This document shows, piece by piece, positions 53,672-61,807 of a DNA stretch of 64,000 bases. The translations under genes were made by a program, and so were the position numbers. Below the pieces are notes generated by a model. That model was given only the letters and a program-made list of their open reading frames with translations. It had not been told where the DNA came from and searched no databases. Numbering within the stretch: the first letter of the stretch is position 1; each line of letters starts with the position of its first letter. The stretch spans positions 1 through 64,000 of the forward strand of contig JAFAGG010000072.1 of assembly GCA_023422955.1 (NCBI GenBank). Reading direction: 5' to 3'. This stretch comes from Pseudomonadota bacterium. Lineage in GTDB: Bacteria > Pseudomonadota > Gammaproteobacteria > Burkholderiales > Burkholderiaceae_D.

Positions 53672-54478
53672 TTATCCGCGGGATGCGATGTGTGTCAGCG
53701 TATCCACGTCGTAACGTAACGCGGCATTGCGGAAGAATATTTCCAGCGCAATCAGAAAGCAGAAGAGGAAACCTTCTGCGCCGCATAAAAATCCGCGCCT
53801 GATAATATAAAGACGAACAAAAATGGCAAAAGCAGATACCAATCCGCGCAATACGCCTCCTCTTTTTCCTGCCTGAGCACGCTTGGCTGCGCCTAACTGG
53901 ACATATTGAGCTAGTTTCTTCAGGCTGGCGTAGACGGATTCGCGCGAGTAGTGAAGAAGGCGACTGTGCAGACGGCGCACAGCCCTGATATCTCCTCCCT
54001 GCATCTCGACTTTTTCATGGACCAATCCTGAAAACTCGAGAATAGAAGCAGTTTTGAATAAGCGACGCACGCTGGGGCTCTTCATCCGGGTCAGGAGTTT
54101 GCCAAACGCGACCTCTTTCCACTGAACTTCCCAGATGTCGTCTGCGCCATTGGCCACCACGGCAAGAATTTCCTGTTTCAAGTCGGGAGGAATCTCCTCG
54201 TCGGCATCAAGAAAGAAGATGTATTCCCCCTGCGCACGCTGCAGAACGCGATTGCGTTGTACGGCAAATCCTTGCCAATCAGGGTATTCGTGAACTTCAG
54301 CTCCCAAGTCTATTGCAATTTCACGGGTGCGGTCCTTGCTGCCACTGTCAATGACGATAATCTGATCGGCAAACTGTGCGCTTCTGATGCAGTTGGCAAT
54401 ACGCTTCTCTTCATTCAGCGTCAGAATTCCGATCGTGAGTTTGAGAGAAGCTGTCATTGGTTTCGCAGTCTGCGTCAA
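53672..54478 (-). CDS. waaE: Family 2 glycosyltransferase, WaaE/KdtX-like
   Basis: This is a 268-residue glycosyltransferase resembling WaaE, a core LPS beta-1,4-glucosyltransferase acting on heptose I. The start IGILTLNEEKRIANCI, the DSGSKDRT motif and the DxD in FFLDADEE near residue 95 are family 2 traits. WQGFAVQRN and the FSGLVHEKV segment are WaaE-like. The start used is the ATG at 54478; a second ATG seven codons in is possible. The downstream O-antigen-ligase-like gene suggests an LPS core cluster. Confidence 0.84.
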   Translation of the reverse strand: MTQTAKPMTASLKLTIGILTLNEEKRIANCIRSAQFADQIIVIDSGSKDRTREIAIDLGAEVHEYPDWQGFAVQRNRVLQRAQGEYIFFLDADEEIPPDLKQEILAVVANGADDIWEVQWKEVAFGKLLTRMKSPSVRRLFKTASILEFSGLVHEKVEMQGGDIRAVRRLHSRLLHYSRESVYASLKKLAQYVQLGAAKRAQAGKRGGVLRGLVSAFAIFVRLYIIRRGFLCGAEGFLFCFLIALEIFFRNAALRYDVDTLTHIASRG

Positions 54479-54631
54479 GGGTGATTATGTTTTTCTAATG
54501 GAGAGCGGAAATTTCCGATCATGCCGCCGCTCCAGGGGGAATTTTGCGCGATATGGTATCAGCTTCCCTGTGCAGGCGGCAGTTTCCTGAAGAGTCGGTG
54601 AGGTCCTTGTTATATCAATCTGACAGAGGAA

Positions 54632-56095
54632 TTACATCAGAATAATGTCGTACTGTTCCTGGTGATACAGACTTTCCACCTGCAGCGAAATCGGCTTGCC
54701 GATAAAGTCGCTCAGCATGGCCAAGTGCGGTGATTCCTCTTCCAGGAACATGTCGACCACGACCTGGGAGGCCAGGATGCGGAATTCCTTGGGGTTGAAC
54801 TGCTTGGCTTCGCGCAGCAGTTCGCGCAGGATGTCGTAGCAGATGGTGCGCGCGGTTTTTACTTCGCCGCGCCCGCCGCAAGCCGGGCAGGGTTCGCACA
54901 ATACATGGGCCAGCGATTCGCGGGTGCGTTTGCGGGTCAGTTCCACCAGGCCGAGCGCGGAAAATTCCGAGACTGATATTTTGGTGCGGTCGCGTGCCAG
55001 CGCCTTTTTCAGTTCTGTCAGCACTGAGCGTTGGTGTTCCTCGTTTTCCATGTCGATGAAGTCGAGGATGATGATGCCGCCGAGATTGCGCAGGCGTAGC
55101 TGGCGCGCAATCGCATGCGCTGCTTCCAGGTTGGTCTTGAATACGGTGTCGTCGAAATTGCGCCCGGTGACGTAGCTGCCGGTATTGACGTCGATAGTCG
55201 TCATCGCCTCGGTCTGGTCGATGATCAGATAGCCGCCGGATTTCAGGTCCACGCGCCGGCCCAGCGCGCGATTGATTTCATCTTCGATGCCGTACAGATC
55301 GAACAAGGGCCGCTCGCCGATATAGTGCACCAGCTTGGGCATCACTGACGGCGTATAGGTCTGCGCGAACTGCTGCAGCATCACGAAATTCTCGCGCGAG
55401 TCGACCTGGATGGAAGCCGTGTCGTCCGACACGAAATCGCGCAGCACGCGCTGGGCGAGGTTCAGGTCCTGATAGAGCAGGGTCGGCGCGGGAACATTGC
55501 GCGCCTGCTGCGTGATGGAGCCCCAGGTCTTGCGCAGGTATTCGATGTCCCGTTGCAGGTCATGGTCGGTGGCGTCCTCGGCCATGGTGCGGATGATGAA
55601 GCCGCCTTTTTCTTCTTCCGGAATCAGTGCCTGCACTTTTTTCTTCAGCATTTCACGGTCGGCTTCGCTTTCAATGCGCTGCGAAATGCCGATATGCGAA
55701 TCCTGCGGCAGGTAGACCAGCATGCGGCCGGCGATGGAGATTTGCGTGGACAGCCTTGCCCCCTTGGTGCCTATCGGGTCCTTGACCACCTGTACCATGA
55801 TGGACTGACCGTCGAACAGCAGGCGTTCGATCGGCAGGGGCGGCGTCGTGCTGCCGTCATGGGGGCGAGCTGACCAGATGTCAGCTACATGCAAGAAGGC
55901 AGCGCGTTCCAGGCCGATGTCGACGAAGGCGGATTGCATGCCGGGCAGCACCCGCACCACTTTACCGAGGTAGATATTGCCGGCGCGGCCGCGTGAGGCG
56001 GTGCGTTCTATGTGGAGTTCCTGTACAGCTCCCTGCAGGATGAGGGCGACGCGCGTTTCTTGCGGCGTTATATTAACGAGAATGTCTTCACTCAT
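54632..56095 (-). CDS. rng: Ribonuclease G
   Basis: RNase G is an endoribonuclease that matures the 5' end of 16S rRNA and decays some mRNAs. The 487-residue protein has an N-terminal S1 domain (about 35-125) and a catalytic core with aspartates in TIDVNTGSY and IILDFIDMENEEH. The zinc-link cysteines lie in CEPCPACGGRG near residue 405. The RNase E-type C-terminal scaffold is absent, which separates it from RNase E. Its ATG overlaps the maf stop (ATGA). It is the last gene in the hemF-nadD-rsfS-rlmH-maf-rng run. Confidence 0.95.
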   Translation of the reverse strand: MSEDILVNITPQETRVALILQGAVQELHIERTASRGRAGNIYLGKVVRVLPGMQSAFVDIGLERAAFLHVADIWSARPHDGSTTPPLPIERLLFDGQSIMVQVVKDPIGTKGARLSTQISIAGRMLVYLPQDSHIGISQRIESEADREMLKKKVQALIPEEEKGGFIIRTMAEDATDHDLQRDIEYLRKTWGSITQQARNVPAPTLLYQDLNLAQRVLRDFVSDDTASIQVDSRENFVMLQQFAQTYTPSVMPKLVHYIGERPLFDLYGIEDEINRALGRRVDLKSGGYLIIDQTEAMTTIDVNTGSYVTGRNFDDTVFKTNLEAAHAIARQLRLRNLGGIIILDFIDMENEEHQRSVLTELKKALARDRTKISVSEFSALGLVELTRKRTRESLAHVLCEPCPACGGRGEVKTARTICYDILRELLREAKQFNPKEFRILASQVVVDMFLEEESPHLAMLSDFIGKPISLQVESLYHQEQYDIILM

Positions 56096-56712
56096 AGCAG
56101 GGGAATGCCAGCTTGGCGCAGCAGCTGTGATGTTTCGTGAATCGGCAGGCCCATGATACCGGAATAACTTCCGGAAATCTGCTGAATGAACATGGCCGCC
56201 ACACCCTGGATCGCATAACCTCCCGCCTTGTCATAAGGTTCCTTGAGCGAGCAGTAGGCGTCTATCTCGGCTTGCTTCAGCGCGGCGAAGGTCACGTCGG
56301 ATTGCTGGGTAATCTGCCGGGTCTCTTCGTCCTGGATCAGGACCACGCTGGTCAGCACCTGGTGAGTGCGTCCCGACAGCGCCTGCATCATCCTTACGGC
56401 TTCGGCTTTGTCGGCAGGTTTGCCGAGTATGCGGCCATCGATGGTGACGGTAGTGTCCGCGGTCAGGATCATGCGCACCGGCAGGCGCCGCATCAGCATG
56501 GCCTGCTTCGCGGCATTCGCTTTTTCCAGGGTCACGCGTGCCACGTAGTTTTCCGGCGTTTCGCCGTCAAGCACGGCTTCGCTTACATCGGGTCCGCGCA
56601 CCGGGTCATCCCTTAGCATCAGCAATTCGAACTCGACGCCGATCTGGCGCAGCAATTCGCGCCGCCGTGGGCTTTTGGAGGCCAGGTAGATTTTATGGAC
56701 CGCTGGTTTCAT
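56092..56712 (-). CDS. maf: Maf-like nucleoside triphosphate pyrophosphatase
   Basis: This 206-residue Maf protein hydrolyses dTTP, UTP or modified nucleotides to monophosphates. It has the family start YLASKSPRRRELL, the catalytic ADTTV motif and LGKPADKAEA near residue 84. The ATG at 56712 is chosen because the open frame above it runs through rlmH. A GTG two codons upstream is possible. It overlaps rng by 4 bp and starts 5 bp after rlmH. Confidence 0.92.
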   Translation of the reverse strand: MKPAVHKIYLASKSPRRRELLRQIGVEFELLMLRDDPVRGPDVSEAVLDGETPENYVARVTLEKANAAKQAMLMRRLPVRMILTADTTVTIDGRILGKPADKAEAVRMMQALSGRTHQVLTSVVLIQDEETRQITQQSDVTFAALKQAEIDAYCSLKEPYDKAGGYAIQGVAAMFIQQISGSYSGIMGLPIHETSQLLRQAGIPLL

Positions 56713-56717
56713 GGACA

Positions 56718-57188
56718 CTATGCCCTGTGATAAGGATGATTCTGAGTGATGGACCAGGCGCGATACAGCTGCTCTGCCAGCAGTACGCGTACCATGCCGT
56801 GTGGCAGGGTCATGCTGGACAGTCTTATCGACAGATCGGCTTTTTTCTTGAATTCCGCGTCCAGGCCATCGGCGCCGCCGATGATAAACGCGACGTCGCC
56901 GCCTTCCTGGCGCCATTGAGTCAGATGCTGCGACAATTGCAGTGTGGTCAGATCCTTGCCGCGTTCATCCAGCACTACCAGCCGCACATTCTTGGGAAGC
57001 GCTTCTTCAATGCGGCTTTTTTCCATCGCCATGACGGTTTCCGCAGTACGGCTGCCCGAGCGATCCACCGGCTTGAGCTCCTTGAGCTGAAGCCGGCAGT
57101 CCGACGGCATGCGCTTGGCATACTCAGTGTAGCCAGCCTCTATCCATGCCGGCATCTTGTGGCCGACTGCCACGATCAGCAATTGCAT
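56718..57188 (-). CDS. rlmH: 23S rRNA pseudouridine(1915)-N3 methyltransferase RlmH
   Basis: RlmH is a SPOUT methyltransferase that methylates pseudouridine 1915 in helix 69 of 23S rRNA on assembled ribosomes. The 156-residue protein is full length. The SAM knot FIIGGADGLD lies near residue 101 and the C-terminal ends YRAWSITQNHPYHR, typical of the family. It follows rsfS by 6 bp, a conserved pair across bacteria, and is cotranscribed with maf and rng. Confidence 0.96.
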   Translation of the reverse strand: MQLLIVAVGHKMPAWIEAGYTEYAKRMPSDCRLQLKELKPVDRSGSRTAETVMAMEKSRIEEALPKNVRLVVLDERGKDLTTLQLSQHLTQWRQEGGDVAFIIGGADGLDAEFKKKADLSIRLSSMTLPHGMVRVLLAEQLYRAWSITQNHPYHRA

Positions 57189-57194
57189 GCGTGA

Positions 57195-57797
57195 TCAGGC
57201 TGATTTTGTCGCGCGCTTGGCAGGCGCCTTTTTGGCGGTGGCCGCGCTCTTCGTCGCGCTTGTTTTGGTGGCTGTCGTGCCCGCGGTTTTCTTGACGGCG
57301 GCAGTCTTCTTCGCTGCAGTTTTCGCAGCGGTCTTCGTTGCTGTCTTGGTCGCCGTTTTGCCTGCTGTTTTGCTGGCTGCTTTCTTGGCTACGGTTTTCT
57401 TCGCGGCGCCTGTCGCAGAGGCGGTCTTGGCGGCGGTTTTCCTGGCCGGTTTTTTCGCGGCAGCCAGGTCGATCACCTTGTCTCCCCAGATTTCTTCCAG
57501 GCGATAGTAGGCACGAATCGCGGGCTGCATGATGTGAACCACCATATCGCCCAGATCGACCAGTACCCATTCGCCCGTCTCTTCGCCTTCAATGCTGATG
57601 ACGTTGCCGCCGTTTTCCTTGACCTTGTCGCGTACCGAGGCGGCAAGCGCCTTGGTCTGGCGATTGGAAGTGCCGGATGCGACGGCAACGCGGTCAAACA
57701 GGCTGGTGAGATGGACGGTATCGAATATCCGGATGTCTTGGGCTTTGACGTCTTCCAGGGCGTCGATCACGCAGGCTTGCAGTTTTTTAATGTCCAT
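57195..57797 (-). CDS. rsfS: Ribosomal silencing factor RsfS with long Lys/Ala-rich tail
   Basis: RsfS binds uL14 on the large subunit and blocks subunit joining in starvation. Residues 1-112 are the normal RsfS core, including VASGTSNRQTKALA and GEWVLVDLGDMVVHIM. From about 113 to 200 the protein is almost only Lys, Ala and Thr in AAKKT-like repeats, as in histone H1 or AlgP tails. The usual RsfS is about 105-120 residues, so this tail is an addition. It is encoded in a low-complexity DNA stretch (57195-57460) prone to slippage. The gene overlaps nadD by 11 bp. Confidence 0.93.
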   Translation of the reverse strand: MDIKKLQACVIDALEDVKAQDIRIFDTVHLTSLFDRVAVASGTSNRQTKALAASVRDKVKENGGNVISIEGEETGEWVLVDLGDMVVHIMQPAIRAYYRLEEIWGDKVIDLAAAKKPARKTAAKTASATGAAKKTVAKKAASKTAGKTATKTATKTAAKTAAKKTAAVKKTAGTTATKTSATKSAATAKKAPAKRATKSA

Positions 57798-58446
57798 TCG
57801 TTTCGTAGAGTTGGTTTTGTTGAATATAGTCTAACACCCTCGGTGCCAGCTGCGAGGGCCTGCTGCCCTCTTGCAATGCGGCACGGATTTCCGTGGCCGA
57901 TATATCGATTGCCAGATTGGATGCCAGGCAGCACAAACCGTTCGGCGTGCTGCGCATTTGTTCCGGCGTGGCGGTGCGGCGGGAAAATTCCCTGGCGACT
58001 TCCGGTGCCAGCTGTGCGCTGTCGATGGCAAAGCCGGGACGTGAAGCGGCACACAGATGTGCATAGTCGAAAAGTCCGGGCCAGTCTTTCCATGTATGCA
58101 ACTTCTTTAGCTGGTCGGCACCCAGCAAGAAAGCAATCGACGTGTGCCCGCCCAGTTCTGCGCGCAATTCGCGCAGCGTGTCGATGGTGTAAGTCGCGCC
58201 CTCGCGAGCGATTTCACGGTCATCGATAGTGACCGGCACAGACTGATCTCCGAAGGCGAGCCTGAGCATTTCGACGCGGTGCATCGCATCGGCCTGCAGG
58301 CCATTCTTTTGCCAGGGATTTCCGGCAGGTAGCAGGCGCAGTTCGTCGGGCGTCAGCCAGTGGATGAAATAATCAGCCAATGCGACATGGCCTTCATGCA
58401 CCGGATCGAAGCTGCCACCCAGAACGGCTACGCAGCGTTGCGTCAT
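57787..58446 (-). CDS. nadD: Nicotinate-nucleotide adenylyltransferase NadD
   Basis: NadD adenylates nicotinate mononucleotide in NAD synthesis. The 219-residue protein has the GSFDPVHEGH motif at about residues 11-20 and the C-terminal IDISATEIRAAL motif that closes the active site. The start is the ATG at 58446, overlapping the hemF stop in an ATGA arrangement. An open frame runs on far upstream through hemF but is not coding. It is coupled to hemF in front and to rsfS behind. Confidence 0.95.
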   Translation of the reverse strand: MTQRCVAVLGGSFDPVHEGHVALADYFIHWLTPDELRLLPAGNPWQKNGLQADAMHRVEMLRLAFGDQSVPVTIDDREIAREGATYTIDTLRELRAELGGHTSIAFLLGADQLKKLHTWKDWPGLFDYAHLCAASRPGFAIDSAQLAPEVAREFSRRTATPEQMRSTPNGLCCLASNLAIDISATEIRAALQEGSRPSQLAPRVLDYIQQNQLYETNGH

Positions 58447-59354
58447 AACCAGTTCCGGTGCACCAGGAAATCGGAGTAAAGCGCAGCTTCCGGGCTGCCG
58501 GCTTCGGGCTGCCAGTTGTAGCGCCACTTTACGACCGGCGGCATGGACATCAGGATGGATTCGGTGCGTCCGCCCGACTGCAGGCCGAACAGTGTGCCGC
58601 GGTCGAATACCAGGTTGAATTCCACATAGCGGCCGCGACGGTAAGCCTGGAAGTCGCGTTCGCGTTCGCCGTAAGGCATGTCCTTGCGACGTTGGACGAT
58701 AGGCAGATAGGCATTCAGGAACTGATCGCCCACGCTTTGCATCATCGCGAAGCTGGATTCGAAGCCGGGCGCATTGTAGTCGTCGAAGAAAATGCCGCCC
58801 ACGCCGCGCGCTTCCTTGCGGTGCTTGAGATAAAAGTAATCGTCGCACCATTGCTTGAAGCGCGGATGCAGCTCGTCGCCGAACGGCGCCAGCGCATCGC
58901 GGCAGGTGCGGTGGAAATGCTGCGCATCTTCCGTGAAACCGTAATAGGGCGTCAGATCCATGCCGCCGCCGAACCACCATACCGGTTCGCCATCTTTCGC
59001 TTCAGTGGTGAAGAAACGCACATTCATGTGCACGGTCGGCACGTAGGGATTGCGCGGATGAAAAACCAGCGACACGCCCATCGCTTCCCAGGCACGGCCC
59101 GCAATCTCGGGACGATTCGCGGCAGCAGAGGGTGGCAGGCTGTTGCCCATCACGTGGGAAAAGCCGACGCCGCCGCGTTCCAGCAGATTGCCTTCTTCGA
59201 TAATGCGGGAAATGCCGCCGCCGCCTTCGGCGCGCTCCCAGCTATCGATCGCGAAGGATTTGCCGTCGATGTTTTCCAGCGCGGAGACGATGCGTGCCTG
59301 CAAGTCGAGCAGGTAGGATTTAACGTCCGCGGGACGAACGGAGGATGAAGTCAC
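58443..59354 (-). CDS. hemF: Oxygen-dependent coproporphyrinogen-III oxidase HemF
   Basis: HemF converts coproporphyrinogen III to protoporphyrinogen IX using oxygen. About 303 residues, with family motifs GGGGISRI, FSHVMG, WWFGGGMDLTPYYG near residue 150, DDYFYLKHR, GERERDFQ and GRYVEFNLV. No ATG is suitable. GTG at 59354 is used, preceded by a GAGA sequence. GTG at 59366 is the main alternative and directly follows the T-tract of the upstream terminator. The gene begins a run with nadD, rsfS, rlmH, maf and rng. Confidence 0.93.
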   Translation of the reverse strand: MTSSSVRPADVKSYLLDLQARIVSALENIDGKSFAIDSWERAEGGGGISRIIEEGNLLERGGVGFSHVMGNSLPPSAAANRPEIAGRAWEAMGVSLVFHPRNPYVPTVHMNVRFFTTEAKDGEPVWWFGGGMDLTPYYGFTEDAQHFHRTCRDALAPFGDELHPRFKQWCDDYFYLKHRKEARGVGGIFFDDYNAPGFESSFAMMQSVGDQFLNAYLPIVQRRKDMPYGERERDFQAYRRGRYVEFNLVFDRGTLFGLQSGGRTESILMSMPPVVKWRYNWQPEAGSPEAALYSDFLVHRNWL

Positions 59355-59366
59355 GGTCTCAGACAC

Positions 59367-59403
59367 AAAAAAAGGATCAGTCGGGATTGTACTCCGCTGA
59401 TCC
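59367..59403 (-). terminator. Rho-independent terminator after purD, with nested -10-like TACAAT
   Basis: On the minus strand GGATCAG (59403-59397) pairs with CTGATCC (59380-59374) and is followed by seven T (59373-59367). It lies between purD and hemF and should end purD transcription. The loop contains TACAAT (59391-59386), a fair -10 match. This could start hemF transcription just inside the terminator, about 25-30 nt before its start codon. Confidence 0.8.
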
Positions 59404-59507
59404 TCGGTGTAACAGATTGGCAATCAGGCCGGCATCAAGATCTGCCGGAAAATTCAAGCCCGGCACATGCAACGCAAGGCCTGGTTTTGCTTTAAGGCAG
59501 CAACAGA

Positions 59508-60782
59508 TCAGACAGGCCGCTTGAGCGCGCGCCAGCCGATATCGCGGCGGTACTGCATGCCGTCGAAGCCAATTTGCTCGACTGCCGCATAAGCACAGCG
59601 CTGGGCGATACGTACGCTGTCGCCCAGGCCGACCACGCAAAGCACGCGTCCGCCCGACGTTTCGAGCTGGCCATCCTTCAAGGTCGTGCCGGCGTGGAAG
59701 ATGACATGATCATCCGAATCGGACGGAATGCCGGTAATGACATCGCCCTTGCGCGGCGTTTCCGGATAACCGCCGGCTGCCATCACTACGCCCAGCGCAG
59801 TGCGGCGATCCCATTCCAGTTCAACGGTATCGAGTGTGCCGTTGATGGCATGTTCGACCGTGTTCACCATGTCGCTTTTCAGGCGCGCCATGATAGGCTG
59901 GGTTTCCGGGTCGCCCATGCGGCAATTGAATTCCAGCGTCTTCGGGTTTCCTTGCGCATCGATCATCAGGCCGGCATACAGGAAGCCGGTATAGGGAATG
60001 CCGTCGCTGGCCATGCCCTGAACCGTCGGTATGATGATTTCGCGCATCACGCGCGCATGCAGCGAAGGCGTGACGATAGGGGCGGGGGAATAGGCGCCCA
60101 TGCCGCCGGTGTTCGGGCCTTCATCCTGATCCAGCAGGCGCTTGTGGTCTTGGCTGGTGGCCAGCGGCAATACATTCTTGCCATCCACCATCACGATGAA
60201 GCTGGCTTCTTCGCCGGTCAGGAATTCTTCGATCACCACGCGCGCACCGGCATCGCCGAACTTGTTATCGGACAGCATCATGTCGACCGCGGCATGCGCT
60301 TCTTCCAGCGTCATTGCAACAACAACGCCCTTGCCGGCAGCCAGGCCGTCAGCCTTGATGACGATGGGTGCGCCTTGTTTATCGAGATATTGATGCGCCT
60401 GGGTAGCGTCGGAGAAGGTTTCGTATTCCGCGGTCGGAATGCCGTGGCGCTTCATGAAGGCTTTGGCGAAATCCTTGGAGCTTTCCAGTTGCGCAGCTTC
60501 CCTGGTCGGGCCAAAGATCTTCAAGCCCTTCTGGCGGAATAGATTGACGATGCCGCCCGCCAGCGGCGTTTCCGGGCCGACCACGGTCAGCGCGACGCCT
60601 TCCTTTTCGGCGAAGTCAGCCAGTTCGGCGGGATCGGTGATTGGAATGTTTTTCAGGCGCTTGTCGAGCGCGGTGCCGCCATTGCCAGGTGCCACATACA
60701 CGACTTGTATGCGTCCCGAGCGGGCGATTTTCCAGGCGAGAGCATGTTCACGGCCGCCTGAGCCGACTACCAGAATTTTCAT
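59508..60782 (-). CDS. purD: Phosphoribosylamine--glycine ligase PurD
   Basis: PurD joins phosphoribosylamine and glycine with ATP in purine synthesis. The 424-residue protein starts with the N-domain VVGSGGREHALAWKI. The ATP-grasp core has IVIKADGLAAGKGVVVA near residue 141. The metal-binding end has LEFNCRMGDPETQ near 290. The C-domain has MAAGGYPETPRKGD. It is a single-function enzyme of normal length. A long dyad lies in its leader, and a strong terminator follows. Confidence 0.96.
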   Translation of the reverse strand: MKILVVGSGGREHALAWKIARSGRIQVVYVAPGNGGTALDKRLKNIPITDPAELADFAEKEGVALTVVGPETPLAGGIVNLFRQKGLKIFGPTREAAQLESSKDFAKAFMKRHGIPTAEYETFSDATQAHQYLDKQGAPIVIKADGLAAGKGVVVAMTLEEAHAAVDMMLSDNKFGDAGARVVIEEFLTGEEASFIVMVDGKNVLPLATSQDHKRLLDQDEGPNTGGMGAYSPAPIVTPSLHARVMREIIIPTVQGMASDGIPYTGFLYAGLMIDAQGNPKTLEFNCRMGDPETQPIMARLKSDMVNTVEHAINGTLDTVELEWDRRTALGVVMAAGGYPETPRKGDVITGIPSDSDDHVIFHAGTTLKDGQLETSGGRVLCVVGLGDSVRIAQRCAYAAVEQIGFDGMQYRRDIGWRALKRPV

Positions 60783-60810
60783 GGAAATGCGTGATAAGGA
60801 TTCATCTGAG

Positions 60811-60842
60811 GCGCCAGTGCCGGAAATTCCGGAAACTGGCGC
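60811..60842. repeat. Long dyad in the purD leader
   Basis: GCGCCAGT at 60811-60818 pairs with ACTGGCGC at 60835-60842. The interior carries a second palindrome, CCGGAAATTCCGG, at 60820-60832. It lies 29 bp upstream of the purD ATG and after the yebC stop. No T-tract follows, so it may be an operator or an mRNA leader hairpin rather than the yebC terminator. Confidence 0.45.
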
Positions 60843-60902
60843 GCCTGGGGAAAACAGTTGCGGCCGGGTGCTTATAACCGGGCTGCACCTGTCATCCGAA
60901 TA

Positions 60903-61631
60903 TCATTCCTGCTCGATAACCGCGTTGGTATAAATCTCTTGTACATCATCCAGGTTTTCGAGCGCATCCAGCAGTTTTTGCATCTTGATTGCATCGTCAC
61001 CGGCAAACTCCGTTTCGGTCGCCGGTTTCATGACGACTTCAGCCATCTCGGCCTTGAAGCCGGCCTGTTCCAGCGCTTCCTTCACAGCGGCAAAATCATG
61101 CGGCGGGGTGATCACTTCGAATCCGCCTTCGTCATCGGCGATCACATCCTCGGCACCGGCTTCCAGCGCCGCTTCCATCAGCGCATCTTCGTTGACGCCG
61201 GGAGCAAAAAACAGCTGGCCGCAATGCTGGAACAAAAAGGCTACCGAACCTTCGGTGCCCATGTTGCCGCCGAACTTGGAAAAGGCGTGGCGTACTTCTG
61301 CCACCGTGCGCACGCGGTTGTCCGTCATGCAATCGACGATGATGGCTGCACCGTTGATGCCATAACCTTCGTAGCGGACTTCTTCGTAGCTCGCGCCATC
61401 CAGGCTGCCGGTGCCGCGCTGGATCGCGCGCGTCACATTTTCCTTGGGCATGTTGGCGTCTGCTGCCTTTTCGACAGCCAGGCGCAGGCGTGGATTGGTA
61501 GTGACGTCACCCCCGCCCAGGCGCGCCGCCACCGTGATTTCCTTGATCAGCCGCGTCCAGACCTTGCCGCGCTTGGCATCGGTTGCCGCTTTTTTATGCT
61601 TGATGTTGGCCCATTTACTGTGTCCAGCCAT
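60903..61631 (-). CDS. yebC: YebC/PmpR-family protein
   Basis: This 242-residue protein has the YebC start MAGHSKWANIKHKKAATDAKR, simplified here to its first motif HSKWANIKHKK. The acidic middle and the C-terminal domain are also typical. Members act as DNA-binding regulators (PmpR) or as translation factors that ease ribosome stalling. Which role applies here cannot be told from sequence. It precedes purD by 120 bp on the same strand. Confidence 0.94.
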   Translation of the reverse strand: MAGHSKWANIKHKKAATDAKRGKVWTRLIKEITVAARLGGGDVTTNPRLRLAVEKAADANMPKENVTRAIQRGTGSLDGASYEEVRYEGYGINGAAIIVDCMTDNRVRTVAEVRHAFSKFGGNMGTEGSVAFLFQHCGQLFFAPGVNEDALMEAALEAGAEDVIADDEGGFEVITPPHDFAAVKEALEQAGFKAEMAEVVMKPATETEFAGDDAIKMQKLLDALENLDDVQEIYTNAVIEQE

Positions 61632-61795
61632 GAGGGATCTTTCCGAACAGGTTAACGCTGCCCGTCATACAAAAAACATCGTTGCCGGGCTTCATGAGAG
61701 CCGGCATTTTAACATAAGGGAAGGTGGCAAAATCCCGGTTCCCTGCCGGCCAATAAAGGAATATCAGACCCAGGGACGGCGGTGCATTGACGATT

Positions 61796-61801
61796 TATAA
61801 T
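61796..61801 (+). promoter_or_regulatory. TATAAT element just before the EamA transporter ATG
   Basis: A perfect TATAAT at 61796-61801 ends 6 bp before the ATG at 61808. Transcription from it would begin at or very near the start codon, giving a leaderless mRNA. The -35 candidate GGGACG at 61773-61778 matches only three of six. Confidence 0.4.
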
Positions 61802-61807
61802 GCGCCC

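Noticed and set aside
57195..57470. Repeat-like DNA taken as a tandem repeat or CRISPR
   Set aside because: The apparent repeats are in frame and encode the Lys/Ala/Thr tail of RsfS. There are no constant repeats with unique spacers.
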